From Lacticaseibacillus zhaodongensis (GTDB lineage: Bacteria > Bacillota > Bacilli > Lactobacillales > Lactobacillaceae): a DNA stretch of 64,000 nt. The notes under the pieces are model-generated. The model was not told the DNA's origin, searched no databases, and was given only the letters and a program-made list of their open reading frames with translations. Within the stretch, counting starts at the first letter, position 1. Each line of letters starts with the position of its first letter. Shown one piece after another: positions 44,228 to 54,244 of this stretch. The translations under genes were made by a program, and so were the position numbers. The stretch is taken from assembly GCF_009687905.1 (NCBI RefSeq), contig NZ_BLBG01000005.1, positions 62,001-126,000 on the forward strand, read 5' to 3'.

Positions 44228-45652
44228 GTGAGTAAGACATTTCCAAAAGATTTCATTTTCGGTGGCGCTAGTGCCGCGTATCAGGTTGAAGGTGCGACTA
44301 AAGAGGACGGCAAGGGCCGTGTTCTTTGGGATGACTACTTGGAAAAGCAGGGGCGCTTTAGCCCTGATCCTGCCGCTGATTTTTATCACCACTATGATGA
44401 GGATTTGACTTTGTCTGAGAAATACGGTGTCCGGGCACTCCGTCTTTCGATTGCGTGGTCAAGGATTTTCCCAGATGGTGATGGTAAGGTTGAGCCACGA
44501 GGTGTTGCTTATTACCACCGGGTATTTAAGTCATGCCAGGAACACCACGTTGAACCGTTTGTTACTTTGCATCACTTTGATACTCCTGAGAAACTGCATG
44601 AAGAAGGCGACTGGCTGAGTCCGCACATGGTTAATGCATTTGTTGACTATGCAAAGTTCTGCTTCAAGGAGTTTCCTGAAGTTAAGTACTGGATTACGAT
44701 TAATGAACCAACATCCATGGCAGTCCAGCAATACACTAGCGGCACTTTCCCACCAGCAGAAACCGGGCGCTTTGATAAGACATTCCAAGCCGAACACAAC
44801 GAAATGGTTGCTCACGCCAAGATTGTAAATGCATACAAGGATATGGATTTAGGTGGTAAGATTGGCATTGTCCACGCAATCCAGACAGTATATCCGTACA
44901 GCGATACCGAGGCGGATAAACATGCTGCGGCATTGCAGGACGCTTTCGAGAATCGCCTGTACCTCGACGGAACGTTAGCCGGTAAGTATTCGCCTGAGAC
45001 GTTGGCATTGGTAAAGGAAATTCTGGATGCTAATGAGCAACCGATGTTTAATACCACACCAGAAGAGATGGACGAGTTAGACAAAGCTGCGCACCAACTA
45101 GATTTTGTCGGCGTGAACAATTACTTCAGTAAGTGGTTGCGGGCTTACAACGGTGCATCGGAAACTCACCACAACGGTACTGGTGCAAAAGGGACTTCAG
45201 TTTCCCGCCTGCATGGTATTGGTGAGGAAAAGCGTCCAGATGGAATTGAAACTACCGATTGGGATTGGGCAATTTATCCACGTGGTATGCATGACACCTT
45301 GATGCGGATTCACAATGATTACCCGTTAGTACCTGAAATTTTCGTCACTGAAAACGGAATTGGGATGAAGGAGTCACTACCTGAAGGGGCGACTGCTGAC
45401 ACAATCATCCAAGATCCTAAGCGAATCGATTACTTGAAGAAGTACTTGAGCGCAATTGCTGACGCAATTAGCGAAGGTGCTAACGTCAAGGGTTACTTCA
45501 TCTGGTCGCTTCAAGATCAGTTCTCCTGGACTAACGGCTACAGCAAACGCTACGGATTGTTCTTCGTTGATTTTCCGACGCAGAAGCGGTACATCAAGCA
45601 GAGCGCACTCTGGTTTAAGCAACTTAGTGACACGCACGTAATTCCAGATTGA
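44228..45652 (+). CDS. lacG: 6-phospho-beta-galactosidase
   Basis: LacG hydrolyses lactose-6-phosphate to galactose-6-phosphate and glucose. This GH1 enzyme of 474 residues has the acid/base glutamate in ITINEPTSM and the nucleophile in FVTENGIGM. Phosphate-binding residues near the C-terminus lie around SWTNGYSKRYGLFFVDF. The GTG start at 44228 follows GAGGAGG. Galactose-6-phosphate needs the tagatose pathway (lacABCD), which is not in this window. Confidence 0.94.
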   Translation: MSKTFPKDFIFGGASAAYQVEGATKEDGKGRVLWDDYLEKQGRFSPDPAADFYHHYDEDLTLSEKYGVRALRLSIAWSRIFPDGDGKVEPRGVAYYHRVFKSCQEHHVEPFVTLHHFDTPEKLHEEGDWLSPHMVNAFVDYAKFCFKEFPEVKYWITINEPTSMAVQQYTSGTFPPAETGRFDKTFQAEHNEMVAHAKIVNAYKDMDLGGKIGIVHAIQTVYPYSDTEADKHAAALQDAFENRLYLDGTLAGKYSPETLALVKEILDANEQPMFNTTPEEMDELDKAAHQLDFVGVNNYFSKWLRAYNGASETHHNGTGAKGTSVSRLHGIGEEKRPDGIETTDWDWAIYPRGMHDTLMRIHNDYPLVPEIFVTENGIGMKESLPEGATADTIIQDPKRIDYLKKYLSAIADAISEGANVKGYFIWSLQDQFSWTNGYSKRYGLFFVDFPTQKRYIKQSALWFKQLSDTHVIPD

Positions 45653-45774
45653 TGTTGTAGTCAACTGGTCTTAGAAAAGCATCACTCAGCTATCGGTATG
45701 GCATCGAGCTGCGGGTGATAGAAGTTCATGTCGCGTGTGGCATCGAACCATAACAATATTTGGAGGTAATATCT

Positions 45775-46113
45775 ATGGCAACTAAAGAAGAAATCTCAAT
45801 GGTTGGATTCAAATTGGTAGCGTACGCGGGTGATGCTAAAACTGCAGTGTTACACGCTCTGGATGCTGCGGAAGCAGGCGACTTTGACAAGGCGGATGCA
45901 CTTGTTAAAGAAGCACAGGATGATATCAATGACGCTCACAACCAGCAGACTGACATTTTAGCCAAAGAAGCTGGCGGTGCCAATATGGATGTTACCTTTA
46001 TCATGGTCCACGGGCAGGATACACTGATGACTACCATGCTGCTCATTGATGAGACCCGTTACCTGATCCGCATGCTCAAGCGGATTAAGACGCTTGAAGA
46101 TAAGGTTAAGTAA
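45775..46113 (+). CDS. lacF: lactose-specific PTS IIA
   Basis: LacF is the cytoplasmic phosphocarrier for LacE. The 112-residue helical protein carries the active histidine in MVHGQDTLMTT and the typical opening ISMVGFKLVAYAGDAKT. GGAGG precedes the ATG at 45775. It is fourth in the lac operon, 122 bases after lacG. Confidence 0.94.
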   Translation: MATKEEISMVGFKLVAYAGDAKTAVLHALDAAEAGDFDKADALVKEAQDDINDAHNQQTDILAKEAGGANMDVTFIMVHGQDTLMTTMLLIDETRYLIRMLKRIKTLEDKVK

Positions 46114-46169
46114 GCCAGATTCAAGCTGGTGTTGCGACTAGATGAGATTTAGGAATAGGGAGGCATATC

Positions 46170-46346
46170 ATGAAAGTCGGTTTGATAGTTATTGGGGCAA
46201 TACTTTTGATAATACTGTATGTTGCCACAATTAAGCCACACGGCAAGAATAAGAAGAAACAGCCTACCTATTCCAAAGCTGAATTGGTAACGTTGGCCGT
46301 TTCAGCTGCTATTGCCTCCGTTTTACTTTTCATCAAGTTACATTAA
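46170..46346 (+). CDS. 58-residue two-helix membrane protein at the end of the lac operon
   Basis: The frame reads MKVGLIVIGAILLIILYVAT, then a basic stretch (KPHGKNKKK) and a second hydrophobic helix ending FIKLH. AGGGAGG lies 6 bases before the ATG. The gene begins 56 bases after lacF with no terminator in between, so it is probably the fifth lac gene. No homologue is known to me and no role can be assigned. Confidence 0.65.
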   Translation: MKVGLIVIGAILLIILYVATIKPHGKNKKKQPTYSKAELVTLAVSAAIASVLLFIKLH

Positions 46347-46422
46347 TCTAGCATTTAAACAACGAGTCAGTTTGAAGACGGAATCTTTTGAAAATTGATT
46401 GTTGAGTTTTAGCAAAAAAATG

Positions 46423-46462
46423 AAGTCGTCTAATCTGGAGAATATCCGGGCTAGGCGGCTTT
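46423..46462. terminator. terminator between the lac operon and scrK
   Basis: AAGTCGTCTA pairs with TAGGCGGCTT (some G-U pairs). It is flanked by AAAAAAA on the left, a T-run for minus-strand transcripts, and TTGTTG on the right. Confidence 0.65.
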
Positions 46463-46503
46463 GTTGTGCTTCCAGAGACAAAGAGTGCGCTATGACTGAC
46501 AAA

Positions 46504-46548
46504 AACTCCGGACGACTTCTCAATCAGTATGCGAAGCTGGCCGGAGTT
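46504..46548 (-). terminator. terminator downstream of scrK
   Basis: AACTCCGG...CTTC pairs with GAAG...CCGGAGTT, with AAAAA on its left. It is similar in sequence to the hairpin at 56016-56055. Confidence 0.65.
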
Positions 46549-46614
46549 ATAGTGGTGCATTTTTAAAACCAGATTATCGTGTTCATACGACGCGATGGTT
46601 TAGCTGCCCGATGC

Positions 46615-47478
46615 TTATTTGTTGCTCAAAGCTCTTGCCGCAAGCTCGAAATCCCCGAGTGTTGCTGAGCCATTATTTGGAATGCTAGTGAAGGTAATTA
46701 GGCTTTCAAGTGCAGGCGTAGCTACATAATCATTGTTAAAGTCTGAGAAGTATTTGCGAACCCGCGGCATATCTTCTGGCTTCAGCACTGAGCCGCCAAA
46801 CACAATCTTGTCGGGCCGCATCTGCATGTAGGTGTTGTATGCCATTTCGGCTGCGTAGTAGGAGACAAGGTCAAAGACGGGGTCAGTACGGGATAATTGC
46901 TCACCGGGTTTACCAGTCCGAGCTTCGATTGCTGGGCCGGATGCCATGCCTTCGAAGCAACGGTTGCCATGGAATGGACAGTTACCTGCGAAGTCATCGT
47001 CCGCTCTCGGGGTAATTAATGTGTGCCCCATTTCTGGGTGTGCGCTACTACCGATAAAGTGACCGGCCTGGACAGCGCCACCACCAATTCCGGTGCCAAT
47101 TGTAAAGTAAACAACGGTGCTCTTGGCGTCACACTTTGTGTATTCACCGTATGCGCTGGCGTTTACGTCCGTGGTGAAGGCGATTGGAACATGCAACTGT
47201 GTTTGTAGTGGCCCAACGAAGTCTGTGTTGGACCAGTTTGGCTTTGGCGTTTTGAGAACGTAACCGTAAGTGGTTGAGTCAGGATTGATATCAATCGGGC
47301 CAAAAGAGCCGATACCAATTGCATCAACAGGATTTGCTTTGAAAAAGTCGACACAATCGCTGATTGTAAGTTCTGGCGAGCGTGTTTCAATCCGCTTACG
47401 TTCAATAATATGCATTTGATTATCTGCGACGGCGAGAATAAATTTAGTCCCGCCAGCTTCAATACTGCCTAATTTCAT
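46615..47478 (-). CDS. scrK: fructokinase, ROK family
   Basis: ScrK phosphorylates the fructose released by ScrB. The 287-residue protein has the ROK signature: GSIEAGGTKF at the N-terminus, YFTIGTGIGGG and the zinc-binding HPEMGH followed by CPFHGNRCFEGMASGPAI, which is characteristic of bacterial fructokinases. Its ATG overlaps the aga stop in TAATG, so translation is coupled. Last gene of the minus-strand scrB-scrR-aga-scrK operon. Confidence 0.92.
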   Translation of the reverse strand: MKLGSIEAGGTKFILAVADNQMHIIERKRIETRSPELTISDCVDFFKANPVDAIGIGSFGPIDINPDSTTYGYVLKTPKPNWSNTDFVGPLQTQLHVPIAFTTDVNASAYGEYTKCDAKSTVVYFTIGTGIGGGAVQAGHFIGSSAHPEMGHTLITPRADDDFAGNCPFHGNRCFEGMASGPAIEARTGKPGEQLSRTDPVFDLVSYYAAEMAYNTYMQMRPDKIVFGGSVLKPEDMPRVRKYFSDFNNDYVATPALESLITFTSIPNNGSATLGDFELAARALSNK

Positions 47479-49652
47479 TATTTGTCATCTGCTTTCGTAA
47501 AAGTTAAGCGTGCCGCGTCAAAGTCGCCACGCGCTTGTGGAAGGGTAATACCAGAGAGGTTCAACTCATCACCAAAAAAGCGTTGGTGATTACTGTCCAG
47601 ATATTGGACGTTTGGATTCAGATAATGCAGAGATTCGCGGCGGTTACGATGAACTGGTGACACGACTCCAGCTGACCATAGGCAAATTGCTAGTGTCCGT
47701 TCTGTATTTACGACTAGCCAAGCAACCTCGTGTTCGCGATGAGGCCATGTTGTTAGTCTGTATAGATGGCCGTACTGGTTGAACTGTCGATGGATTTTGT
47801 ATTGCTGGAAGAATTCGGCTATTTGATCTTGTTCATCCTTTGTTAGGGATTCAGGTGGGCATTCTAAGCCGCTAATGCCAACTGAAGAAAGTAACATTCG
47901 CGTCCTCAGCGGTAAGAGGCGGTAATCTTGTTCGTTTGGCGATGGTGTGATGTGGGAGACAAAGATACTGGGTGGGAATAGCAGGCTAAAACCGTCCATG
48001 GTTTCCATGCGGAGAACTGAATCAGATAAGTCACTCACCCAGGTTTGGTCGGTATAGTAGAGCATTCCACCATCAAGTCGGCCACCACCAGCTGAACAAT
48101 TTTCGATAATCAGCTCCGGGAAGCGGGTACGTAATACACGCAGAACATGGTATAGGCCCGTCATGTAGCGGAATGAAACCTCGCCTTGTTGGACTGCTGG
48201 CCATGCGCTACTTCCAGGTTGAGTGAAATGCCGATTGTAGTCCCACTTCAGATAGTCCAGACTGTTGGTGCTAATCAGATTCGTCAGCGTTTCGATTAGA
48301 TGTGTCTGCACAGCCTGACGGGACAAATCAAGTACGAGTTGATTACGGCTGGTAATTACATCCCTACCCAGATATTGCAAAACCCAGTCAGGATGTTGCT
48401 GATACAAATTGCTGTTTTGAGTTACCATCTCTGGCTCAACCCATACGCCAAAACGTAAGTTAGATTGATGACATTCTTGAGCGAGGGCAGTAAGTCCGCT
48501 CGGGAATTTAATCGAATCGACAATCCAGTCACCCAATTGACCGTCTTCACCGTTTCGGTTAATGAACCAGCCGTCGTCCACAACCACAAGTTCTACACCT
48601 AGGCGCTTGAGCGCAGGCAGCTGCTTTTCCACTGTATTCGCATTAACTTTAAAGTACGATGATTCCCAGGTGTTGTAGGCAAGCAATTTTGGCTTTTGGT
48701 TGGGGATGATGTAGTTATTAAAAAAGCTGTGAAAGGCTTGCGAAAGTCCGTTAAAACCATCCGTAGCAAAACTCAGTACAGCTAGTGGCGATGAAAATTC
48801 AGTTTCTGGTGGTAATCGCCATGAAAAAGTTTCTGGATTAACACCCGCCGTTACGCGGGTTCGTTGATATTGATCAACCGTAGCCGTGATTTTCCAATCA
48901 CCACTCCACAGAAGTGTCACACCGAGGACATTACCGTTGAATTGCGTAGCTGCTGGTTCGCACAAGCCAAGAAACGGGACTGCTTGTGGGCCGCTTGCAC
49001 CGCTATTACTAGAAATAGTGAATTCGCCTGAAGAAAGCGCTGTTATTTGAACGTTGGCTTCGTGGGCGTGTGTTCCGGTTAAGTAGAGCGCTTGTAGCTC
49101 ATCATCATCGAGTTCCAGTTGGAGGCTGGCGGCCTTTTGGAGTATTAGTGTGTCTTTGCCATGGTTAGAAAAACGGACGTTGCGAACAACCGTGGGCAGG
49201 TTATTTAGAATGGTGTATTGCAGGTTGAGTTGAAGGCCACTGAGCTGATCCTGCAGGGTGATAATCAACGTTTCGCTATTATCGGCTGCATTGCGTAATT
49301 GTGGTAGGTCGATTGGTTGCTTACCAGATCCAGAAATAATACGGTGACTGGCGTAGCGCAGAGGCGGAATTAACTGATTGTTACCATCGTTTACTTGATA
49401 GCCAGGAGTTCGGTAATCACCGGTCCCCGACGTACTGTATTCAAATGGCAAAGTCGTCATTGAATATGGGGATGCATCGGAGGCGACTGCGAAGGCGTGA
49501 TTAAAGTCTTCCAGACGTGCGCTGCCATTGAAGGCCTTAAGTCGGGGGCCAAAGTAGCGTTTAACAGGATATCCGTGGATCAACTGAATAATATAGCTAA
49601 TTTGCTTGTTTTGTAGGGTGAAAATTTGTCTTTGCTTGTCGTAATGAATCAA
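47478..49652 (-). CDS. aga: alpha-galactosidase, GH36
   Basis: Hydrolyses alpha-1,6-galactosides such as melibiose and raffinose. The 724-residue cytoplasmic enzyme has the GH36 nucleophile in YLKWDYNRHF and the acid/base region in WVSDLSDSVLRMETMDG, with NTWESSYF and VVVDDGWF earlier. There is no signal peptide, so substrate must be imported. The start is a TTG at 49652 with AAAGGAG 8 bases upstream. Cytoplasmic raffinose cleavage would yield sucrose and galactose. Confidence 0.93.
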   Translation of the reverse strand: MIHYDKQRQIFTLQNKQISYIIQLIHGYPVKRYFGPRLKAFNGSARLEDFNHAFAVASDASPYSMTTLPFEYSTSGTGDYRTPGYQVNDGNNQLIPPLRYASHRIISGSGKQPIDLPQLRNAADNSETLIITLQDQLSGLQLNLQYTILNNLPTVVRNVRFSNHGKDTLILQKAASLQLELDDDELQALYLTGTHAHEANVQITALSSGEFTISSNSGASGPQAVPFLGLCEPAATQFNGNVLGVTLLWSGDWKITATVDQYQRTRVTAGVNPETFSWRLPPETEFSSPLAVLSFATDGFNGLSQAFHSFFNNYIIPNQKPKLLAYNTWESSYFKVNANTVEKQLPALKRLGVELVVVDDGWFINRNGEDGQLGDWIVDSIKFPSGLTALAQECHQSNLRFGVWVEPEMVTQNSNLYQQHPDWVLQYLGRDVITSRNQLVLDLSRQAVQTHLIETLTNLISTNSLDYLKWDYNRHFTQPGSSAWPAVQQGEVSFRYMTGLYHVLRVLRTRFPELIIENCSAGGGRLDGGMLYYTDQTWVSDLSDSVLRMETMDGFSLLFPPSIFVSHITPSPNEQDYRLLPLRTRMLLSSVGISGLECPPESLTKDEQDQIAEFFQQYKIHRQFNQYGHLYRLTTWPHREHEVAWLVVNTERTLAICLWSAGVVSPVHRNRRESLHYLNPNVQYLDSNHQRFFGDELNLSGITLPQARGDFDAARLTFTKADDK

Positions 49653-49679
49653 TACGTTGACTCCTTTCCAGTTAGTTTG

Positions 49680-50660
49680 TTAAACCGTGGAGCCGTTTGA
49701 GAGTCGAACGGGCAGTGTGTAGTCTGACTTCAGTGGATACTCCGGATTTTTAATTTTTGTCAGGAGTAGTTCAATGAGTAGCTGGCTGATTTCCGTAATC
49801 GGCTGAACGACAGTAGTTAAATCAGGGTTATAGTCTTGAATTAATTTTGTGCCGTCATAACCAATCAACTTAAGATCATCTGGAATGGCAATACCGGTAC
49901 TTTGTGCTGCGTTTTTTACCTGCAGGGCTGTCAGATCATCACTACAGAAAATGCCGTCATACTTTTTTGATTTGACAATGTCTGTAAGGCGTTCCTGCTT
50001 GAGAGCGGGGACGGATTCAAATGGTAACTCAATCACTTCCGGAGCGATATCGAAGGGCTTAAGGCCAGATTTAAAACCAAGTACACGGTTGTTTGTGGGC
50101 GAGTTGGCACTCTGAACCCCGGTAATCATAGCGGGATGGCGTACGCCGGCATCGTAAAGGGCTTTGGCCGCTAGCTTGCCCCCAGCAAAGTTATCAGAGC
50201 TCACAATCGGAATCGTCTTTGACAGGAACCGGTCGAAAGAGATAATTGGCAGTTCTGACTCCTGGTATTCCTTGATATCGGTATTGTGCGCCCCTGCAAT
50301 AATTCCATCGACTTGGTTAGCGGCAAGCATGTTGATGTACTCGCGTTCCTTTTCAGGGTTGTTGGCACTATTACAGAGAATCGTTTTATAGCCTTGCTCG
50401 AATAAAAGGTTTTCGAGTCTGGCGACGAGTTCACCGAAAAATGGGTGGCTGATGTCGAAGAAAATCAAACCGATAAGGTGCGAAGATTTGCCCTGAAGCG
50501 AGCGCGCCAAACTATTTGGTTGGTAATTAAGTTGGGCCATTGCTTCATGGACCCGAGTTCTAGTTTTCTCACTGATGTGACCATAATTGTTAATGACTCT
50601 GGAAACGGTGGTGGGCGAAACGTTTGCTATCTTGGCCACGTCTTGTAGTTTTGGTTTCAT
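49680..50660 (-). CDS. scrR: LacI-family repressor of the sucrose/raffinose genes
   Basis: A 326-residue LacI-type protein. The helix-turn-helix and hinge read MKPKLQDVAKIANVSPTTVSRVINNYG and QLNYQPNSLARSLQG, followed by a periplasmic-binding-like sensor domain. The ATG follows the scrB stop by one base (TAATATG), so the two genes are coupled. Its probable operators are TTGTCAA inverted repeats between scrB and scrA. The name is by context. Confidence 0.85.
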   Translation of the reverse strand: MKPKLQDVAKIANVSPTTVSRVINNYGHISEKTRTRVHEAMAQLNYQPNSLARSLQGKSSHLIGLIFFDISHPFFGELVARLENLLFEQGYKTILCNSANNPEKEREYINMLAANQVDGIIAGAHNTDIKEYQESELPIISFDRFLSKTIPIVSSDNFAGGKLAAKALYDAGVRHPAMITGVQSANSPTNNRVLGFKSGLKPFDIAPEVIELPFESVPALKQERLTDIVKSKKYDGIFCSDDLTALQVKNAAQSTGIAIPDDLKLIGYDGTKLIQDYNPDLTTVVQPITEISQLLIELLLTKIKNPEYPLKSDYTLPVRLSNGSTV

Positions 50661-50661
50661 A

Positions 50662-52083
50662 TTAGTGATTACTCCTCTCCAGACGCCAACCGTGACAGCT
50701 GGTGTCGGTGCCATTTTCTTTTATAATAGCCGAATCTGGAGCCGATTGTGGGAAAAACCGTCCGGTCAGGCATACTTCACCGTCGTCTACATAGCATTCA
50801 TATGCTGAGCCATCAATAAAAAGTCGGACTATGTGGTTGGTGTTGTTAGGCAGTTGTACATGGCGGGTAGCGTGAGCTGAAATGATTGATAATTTTTGTC
50901 CGGTCACACTCAACTTGAGACTTTCCAGTCCCTTAGCGTACACGCTGAATTCTGTCTGTGAAGTGGTATTAAACTCGAATTCTGCTGTAGCGCTAAAATT
51001 GAATGTTGTGGCATCAGGCACTATTTCATCTTCACGCAGCTGTTCTAGTTCAGATAATGGCGCAAGTTGCAGTTTGCCATTTTTCACATGGAGTTCACGG
51101 GGGTAGCTTAAGCAGTTGGCCCACTGATCGCGGTCGCTGGGATACTCACTTTCGGGCATCCCCATCCAGCCAATCAGAAGATGGCGACCATCAGGAGCGA
51201 CGGTTGTGCGGGAGGCGTAAAAGTCGCAACCATAATCAACGAGTTGCAGATGCATTTCACCGCTAAATTGTCGCGTTGACGGGTCAAAGTCATCTGCAAT
51301 CATTGCAACGTTTGGATAGCGATTGGTGTAAGACAAGGTTTTATGATCTAGGCCCTGGGGACAGAAGGTTAACACCACATGATTATCAACCCAGTCGATA
51401 TTTGGACATTCGACCATGTAGCCAGTCATAGTAGTCGGGATAGCTAGAGGGCCAAGAAACTTCCATTCTTTATTTGGTTCTTGATGGTAAAGCAGAATTG
51501 CACCGTGGCCAGTAGTCGTTTGCCCGCCGATTAGGCAGTAGCGCTCATTATTATTTGAAAAGGCAAATGGGTCTCTGAATTCTGCTGTGTATCCAGACGG
51601 CGGGGTAGCAATAATCGGTTGCGATGATTTGGTGATAACACCGTTACGGTCCATCTGCGCATGCATCTGGTAGGAGTGGCGGTTCCAGTCGGAATCACGA
51701 ACATTACCAGTGTACAGAAGTTGTAGATGGTTGTCGGCAACATACCCACTTCCCGTGTAAACTCCTTGATGGTCGAAAGGCCCGTCTGGCAATAGTTGCT
51801 GCTCTGAAGGCTGCCAGTGCAGCAGATCGGTTGAAACGAGATGGTACCAAGATTTTAGTCCATGTACCGGTCCAAATGGGAATGACTGGTAGAATAGGTG
51901 CCATTGGCCATTAAAGAAGTTAAAGGCGCAAGGATCGTTCAGTAGCCCCGTCACTGGTTGTATATGAGTATTAGTCCGCCAGATGCTCTGCTCAACCTTT
52001 TGTTGAATGGTCCGTAAGTAGTTTGAAGACCACTGAATGTAAGGACGATAGCGTGTTTGTTGATTCCAAACGATTTGCGTCAT
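50662..52083 (-). CDS. scrB: sucrose-6-phosphate hydrolase, GH32
   Basis: ScrB cleaves sucrose-6-phosphate to glucose-6-phosphate and fructose. The 473-residue protein has the GH32 landmarks: nucleophile in TGLLNDPCAF, transition-state stabiliser in EFRDPFAF, acid/base in MVECPNIDW. First gene of the minus-strand operon, divergent from scrA. Confidence 0.93.
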   Translation of the reverse strand: MTQIVWNQQTRYRPYIQWSSNYLRTIQQKVEQSIWRTNTHIQPVTGLLNDPCAFNFFNGQWHLFYQSFPFGPVHGLKSWYHLVSTDLLHWQPSEQQLLPDGPFDHQGVYTGSGYVADNHLQLLYTGNVRDSDWNRHSYQMHAQMDRNGVITKSSQPIIATPPSGYTAEFRDPFAFSNNNERYCLIGGQTTTGHGAILLYHQEPNKEWKFLGPLAIPTTMTGYMVECPNIDWVDNHVVLTFCPQGLDHKTLSYTNRYPNVAMIADDFDPSTRQFSGEMHLQLVDYGCDFYASRTTVAPDGRHLLIGWMGMPESEYPSDRDQWANCLSYPRELHVKNGKLQLAPLSELEQLREDEIVPDATTFNFSATAEFEFNTTSQTEFSVYAKGLESLKLSVTGQKLSIISAHATRHVQLPNNTNHIVRLFIDGSAYECYVDDGEVCLTGRFFPQSAPDSAIIKENGTDTSCHGWRLERSNH

Positions 52084-52121
52084 AATGTGTCACCGCACTC
52101 TCTATGAAATAAGTTAGCTTA

Positions 52122-52149
52122 ATAATAGCGCTTTCTTTTAAATTGTCAA
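52122..52149 (-). promoter_or_regulatory. scrB promoter
   Basis: On the minus strand TTGACA (52149-52144), 16-base spacer, TATTAT (52127-52122). The -35 lies inside a TTGTCAA operator half-site. Confidence 0.7.
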
Positions 52150-52170
52150 ACGGATAACATTTCTTGACAA
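52143..52170. promoter_or_regulatory. ScrR-type operator, scrB side
   Basis: TTGTCAA (52143-52149) and TTGACAA (52164-52170) form an inverted repeat with a wide 14-base gap. The first half plus ACGGATAAC also resembles a degenerate copy of the scrA operator. Confidence 0.55.
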
Positions 52171-52207
52171 TTTTGCAGGCAGCAAACGCATCAGCACAGA
52201 ATTTAAA

Positions 52208-52247
52208 TTGTCAAACGCTTGACAACTAATTGTGAAGCCGCTATCAT
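52208..52247 (+). promoter_or_regulatory. scrA promoter with ScrR operator
   Basis: TTGTCAAACGCTTGACAA (52208-52225) is an almost perfect LacI-type palindrome with the usual central CG. Its right half forms the -35 TTGACA (52219-52224); a 17-base spacer leads to TATCAT (52242-52247). Repressor binding would block the promoter. Confidence 0.8.
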
Positions 52248-52290
52248 TCGGAATGTAAAGCGCTTTATAAAAACTTGCGAGGTGATGAAC

Positions 52291-54231
52291 ATGAAACATA
52301 AAGAAGTTGCACAGCGCGTCATTAATGCTGTTGGGGCAGATAACATTCAGGCGGCTGCACATTGTGCCACCAGATTACGGTTGGTGCTCAAAGACGATAA
52401 GGCAATTAATCAGAAAGCTCTTGATCAAGACCCAGATGTTAAGGGGACATTTGAAACCGATGGTCAGTATCAGATAATTATCGGGCCTGGTGATGTTGAT
52501 AAGGTTTATGCCGAGATGATCAAACTCACTGGCCTCAAAGAAGCAACTACCGACGATTTAAAAAAGGTTGCTGGAAACAAAAAGACGAATCCATTAACTT
52601 CTTTGTTCAAGCTATTGTCGGACATCTTTATTCCGTTAATTCCAGCCTTGGTTGCTGGTGGGTTGCTAATGGCACTGAACAACGTTTTGACGGCTGAACA
52701 CCTATTTATGGCGAAGTCGATTGTTGAGCAGTGGCCAGGACTTGCGGGCTTCGCAGAAATGGTCAACGCGATGGCCTCCGCACCATTCGCTTTCCTGCCA
52801 ATATTGATTGGCTTCTCCGCTACCAAGCGTTTCGGTGGTAATCCATATCTTGGGGCAACGCTTGGAATGATCATGGTCTTGCCTTCATTGGTGAATGGTT
52901 ACAGCGTTGCTGTTGCGATGGCAACACATAAGATGCTCTACTGGAATGTATTTGGCTTAAAGATTGCGCAAGCTGGGTACCAGGGCCAGGTTCTACCAGT
53001 TTTGGGTGTGTCCTACATTCTGGCCAAGCTGGAGACATTCCTGCACAAACACTTGCATGGGGCCATCGACTTTACCTTTACACCAATGATTTCGGTCATC
53101 GTTACCGGCTTTTTGACCTTCACGATCATTGGACCAGTTCTCCGGACGGTTGGCGATGGTCTCACTAACAGTCTCGTATGGCTATACAGCACCACTGGTT
53201 GGGTTGGCATGGGTATCTTCGGGCTTTTCTACTCCGCAATTGTCATCACCGGCTTACACCAGATGTTTCCCGCAATTGAAACCCAGCTTCTCGCCAACGT
53301 TGCTAAGACTGGTGGCTCCTTTATCTTCCCAGTTGCAGCAATGGCCAACGTAACCCAAGGTGGTGCAACTGCCGCAATCTTCTTCACGACTAAAGATAAG
53401 AAACAGAAGGCTTTGGCTTCATCTGCTAGTCTCTCAGCACTTCTTGGGATTACAGAACCAGCAATTTTCGGTGTTAACCTCAAGTTAAAATTCCCATTCG
53501 TCTGTGCAGCGATTGCGTCAGGTATAGGTAGTGCCTTCTTAGGGCTCTTCCACGTACTTTCTGTATCGATGGGCCCTGCAGGAATCATTGGGTTCATCTC
53601 AATTGCTGCAAAATCTATGGTTGCGTTCATGATTTGTATCGTAATTGGGTTTATCGCATCGTTCATTCTTACGTTTGCTTATGCCAAGTACAAGCTGCCT
53701 GCATCATCAGAAGATGAAGATGTTGAGCCAGATGTAACCCACGCGGATGCAGTCATCACGACTCCAGTCAGTGGTACACCAGAAGCAATTTCTAAAGTGA
53801 ATGACAAAGTATTTTCAGCTGAAATTATGGGTAAGGGCATTGCGATTGTTCCAGATTCAGGACAAGTAGTCGCGCCGTTTGATGGAACTGTTGCTGTCAG
53901 TTACCCAACGCACCATGCGTATGGATTACGTGCTGATGATGGGGCGGAATTATTGATTCATATCGGAATTGATACGGTCGACCTGCAGGGCAAGTACTTC
54001 ACTGGTAATGTTTCTCAGGGCGATCAGGTTAAGGCAGGGCAATTGCTCGGAACATTTGATGTGGACGCTATCAAGAAGGCCGGGTATGATCCTACCGTAA
54101 TGGTTGTAGTGACAAATACTAAGCAATATGCTGATGTGGAACCAATTATGGGCGCACATGTCGGTACCGGGGACGGTATCTTGGCATTGACAGACCCAGA
54201 AGGCTCGTCCGCAGTAGCAACCACACTATAG
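52291..54231 (+). CDS. scrA: sucrose-type PTS IIBCA
   Basis: A 646-residue permease with all three domains: IIB (phosphocysteine in [13 protein letters not shown], about residue 26), IIC (about 110-455, [16 protein letters not shown] loop) and a glucose-type IIA (about 490-646; histidine in [15 protein letters not shown]). GAGGTGA precedes the ATG at 52291. Sucrose is the likely substrate from its divergent pairing with scrB; trehalose or beta-glucoside permeases have the same architecture. Confidence 0.88.
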   Translation: MKHKEVAQRVINAVGADNIQAAAHCATRLRLVLKDDKAINQKALDQDPDVKGTFETDGQYQIIIGPGDVDKVYAEMIKLTGLKEATTDDLKKVAGNKKTNPLTSLFKLLSDIFIPLIPALVAGGLLMALNNVLTAEHLFMAKSIVEQWPGLAGFAEMVNAMASAPFAFLPILIGFSATKRFGGNPYLGATLGMIMVLPSLVNGYSVAVAMATHKMLYWNVFGLKIAQAGYQGQVLPVLGVSYILAKLETFLHKHLHGAIDFTFTPMISVIVTGFLTFTIIGPVLRTVGDGLTNSLVWLYSTTGWVGMGIFGLFYSAIVITGLHQMFPAIETQLLANVAKTGGSFIFPVAAMANVTQGGATAAIFFTTKDKKQKALASSASLSALLGITEPAIFGVNLKLKFPFVCAAIASGIGSAFLGLFHVLSVSMGPAGIIGFISIAAKSMVAFMICIVIGFIASFILTFAYAKYKLPASSEDEDVEPDVTHADAVITTPVSGTPEAISKVNDKVFSAEIMGKGIAIVPDSGQVVAPFDGTVAVSYPTHHAYGLRADDGAELLIHIGIDTVDLQGKYFTGNVSQGDQVKAGQLLGTFDVDAIKKAGYDPTVMVVVTNTKQYADVEPIMGAHVGTGDGILALTDPEGSSAVATTL

Positions 54232-54244
54232 GAAGGTTTTACGT

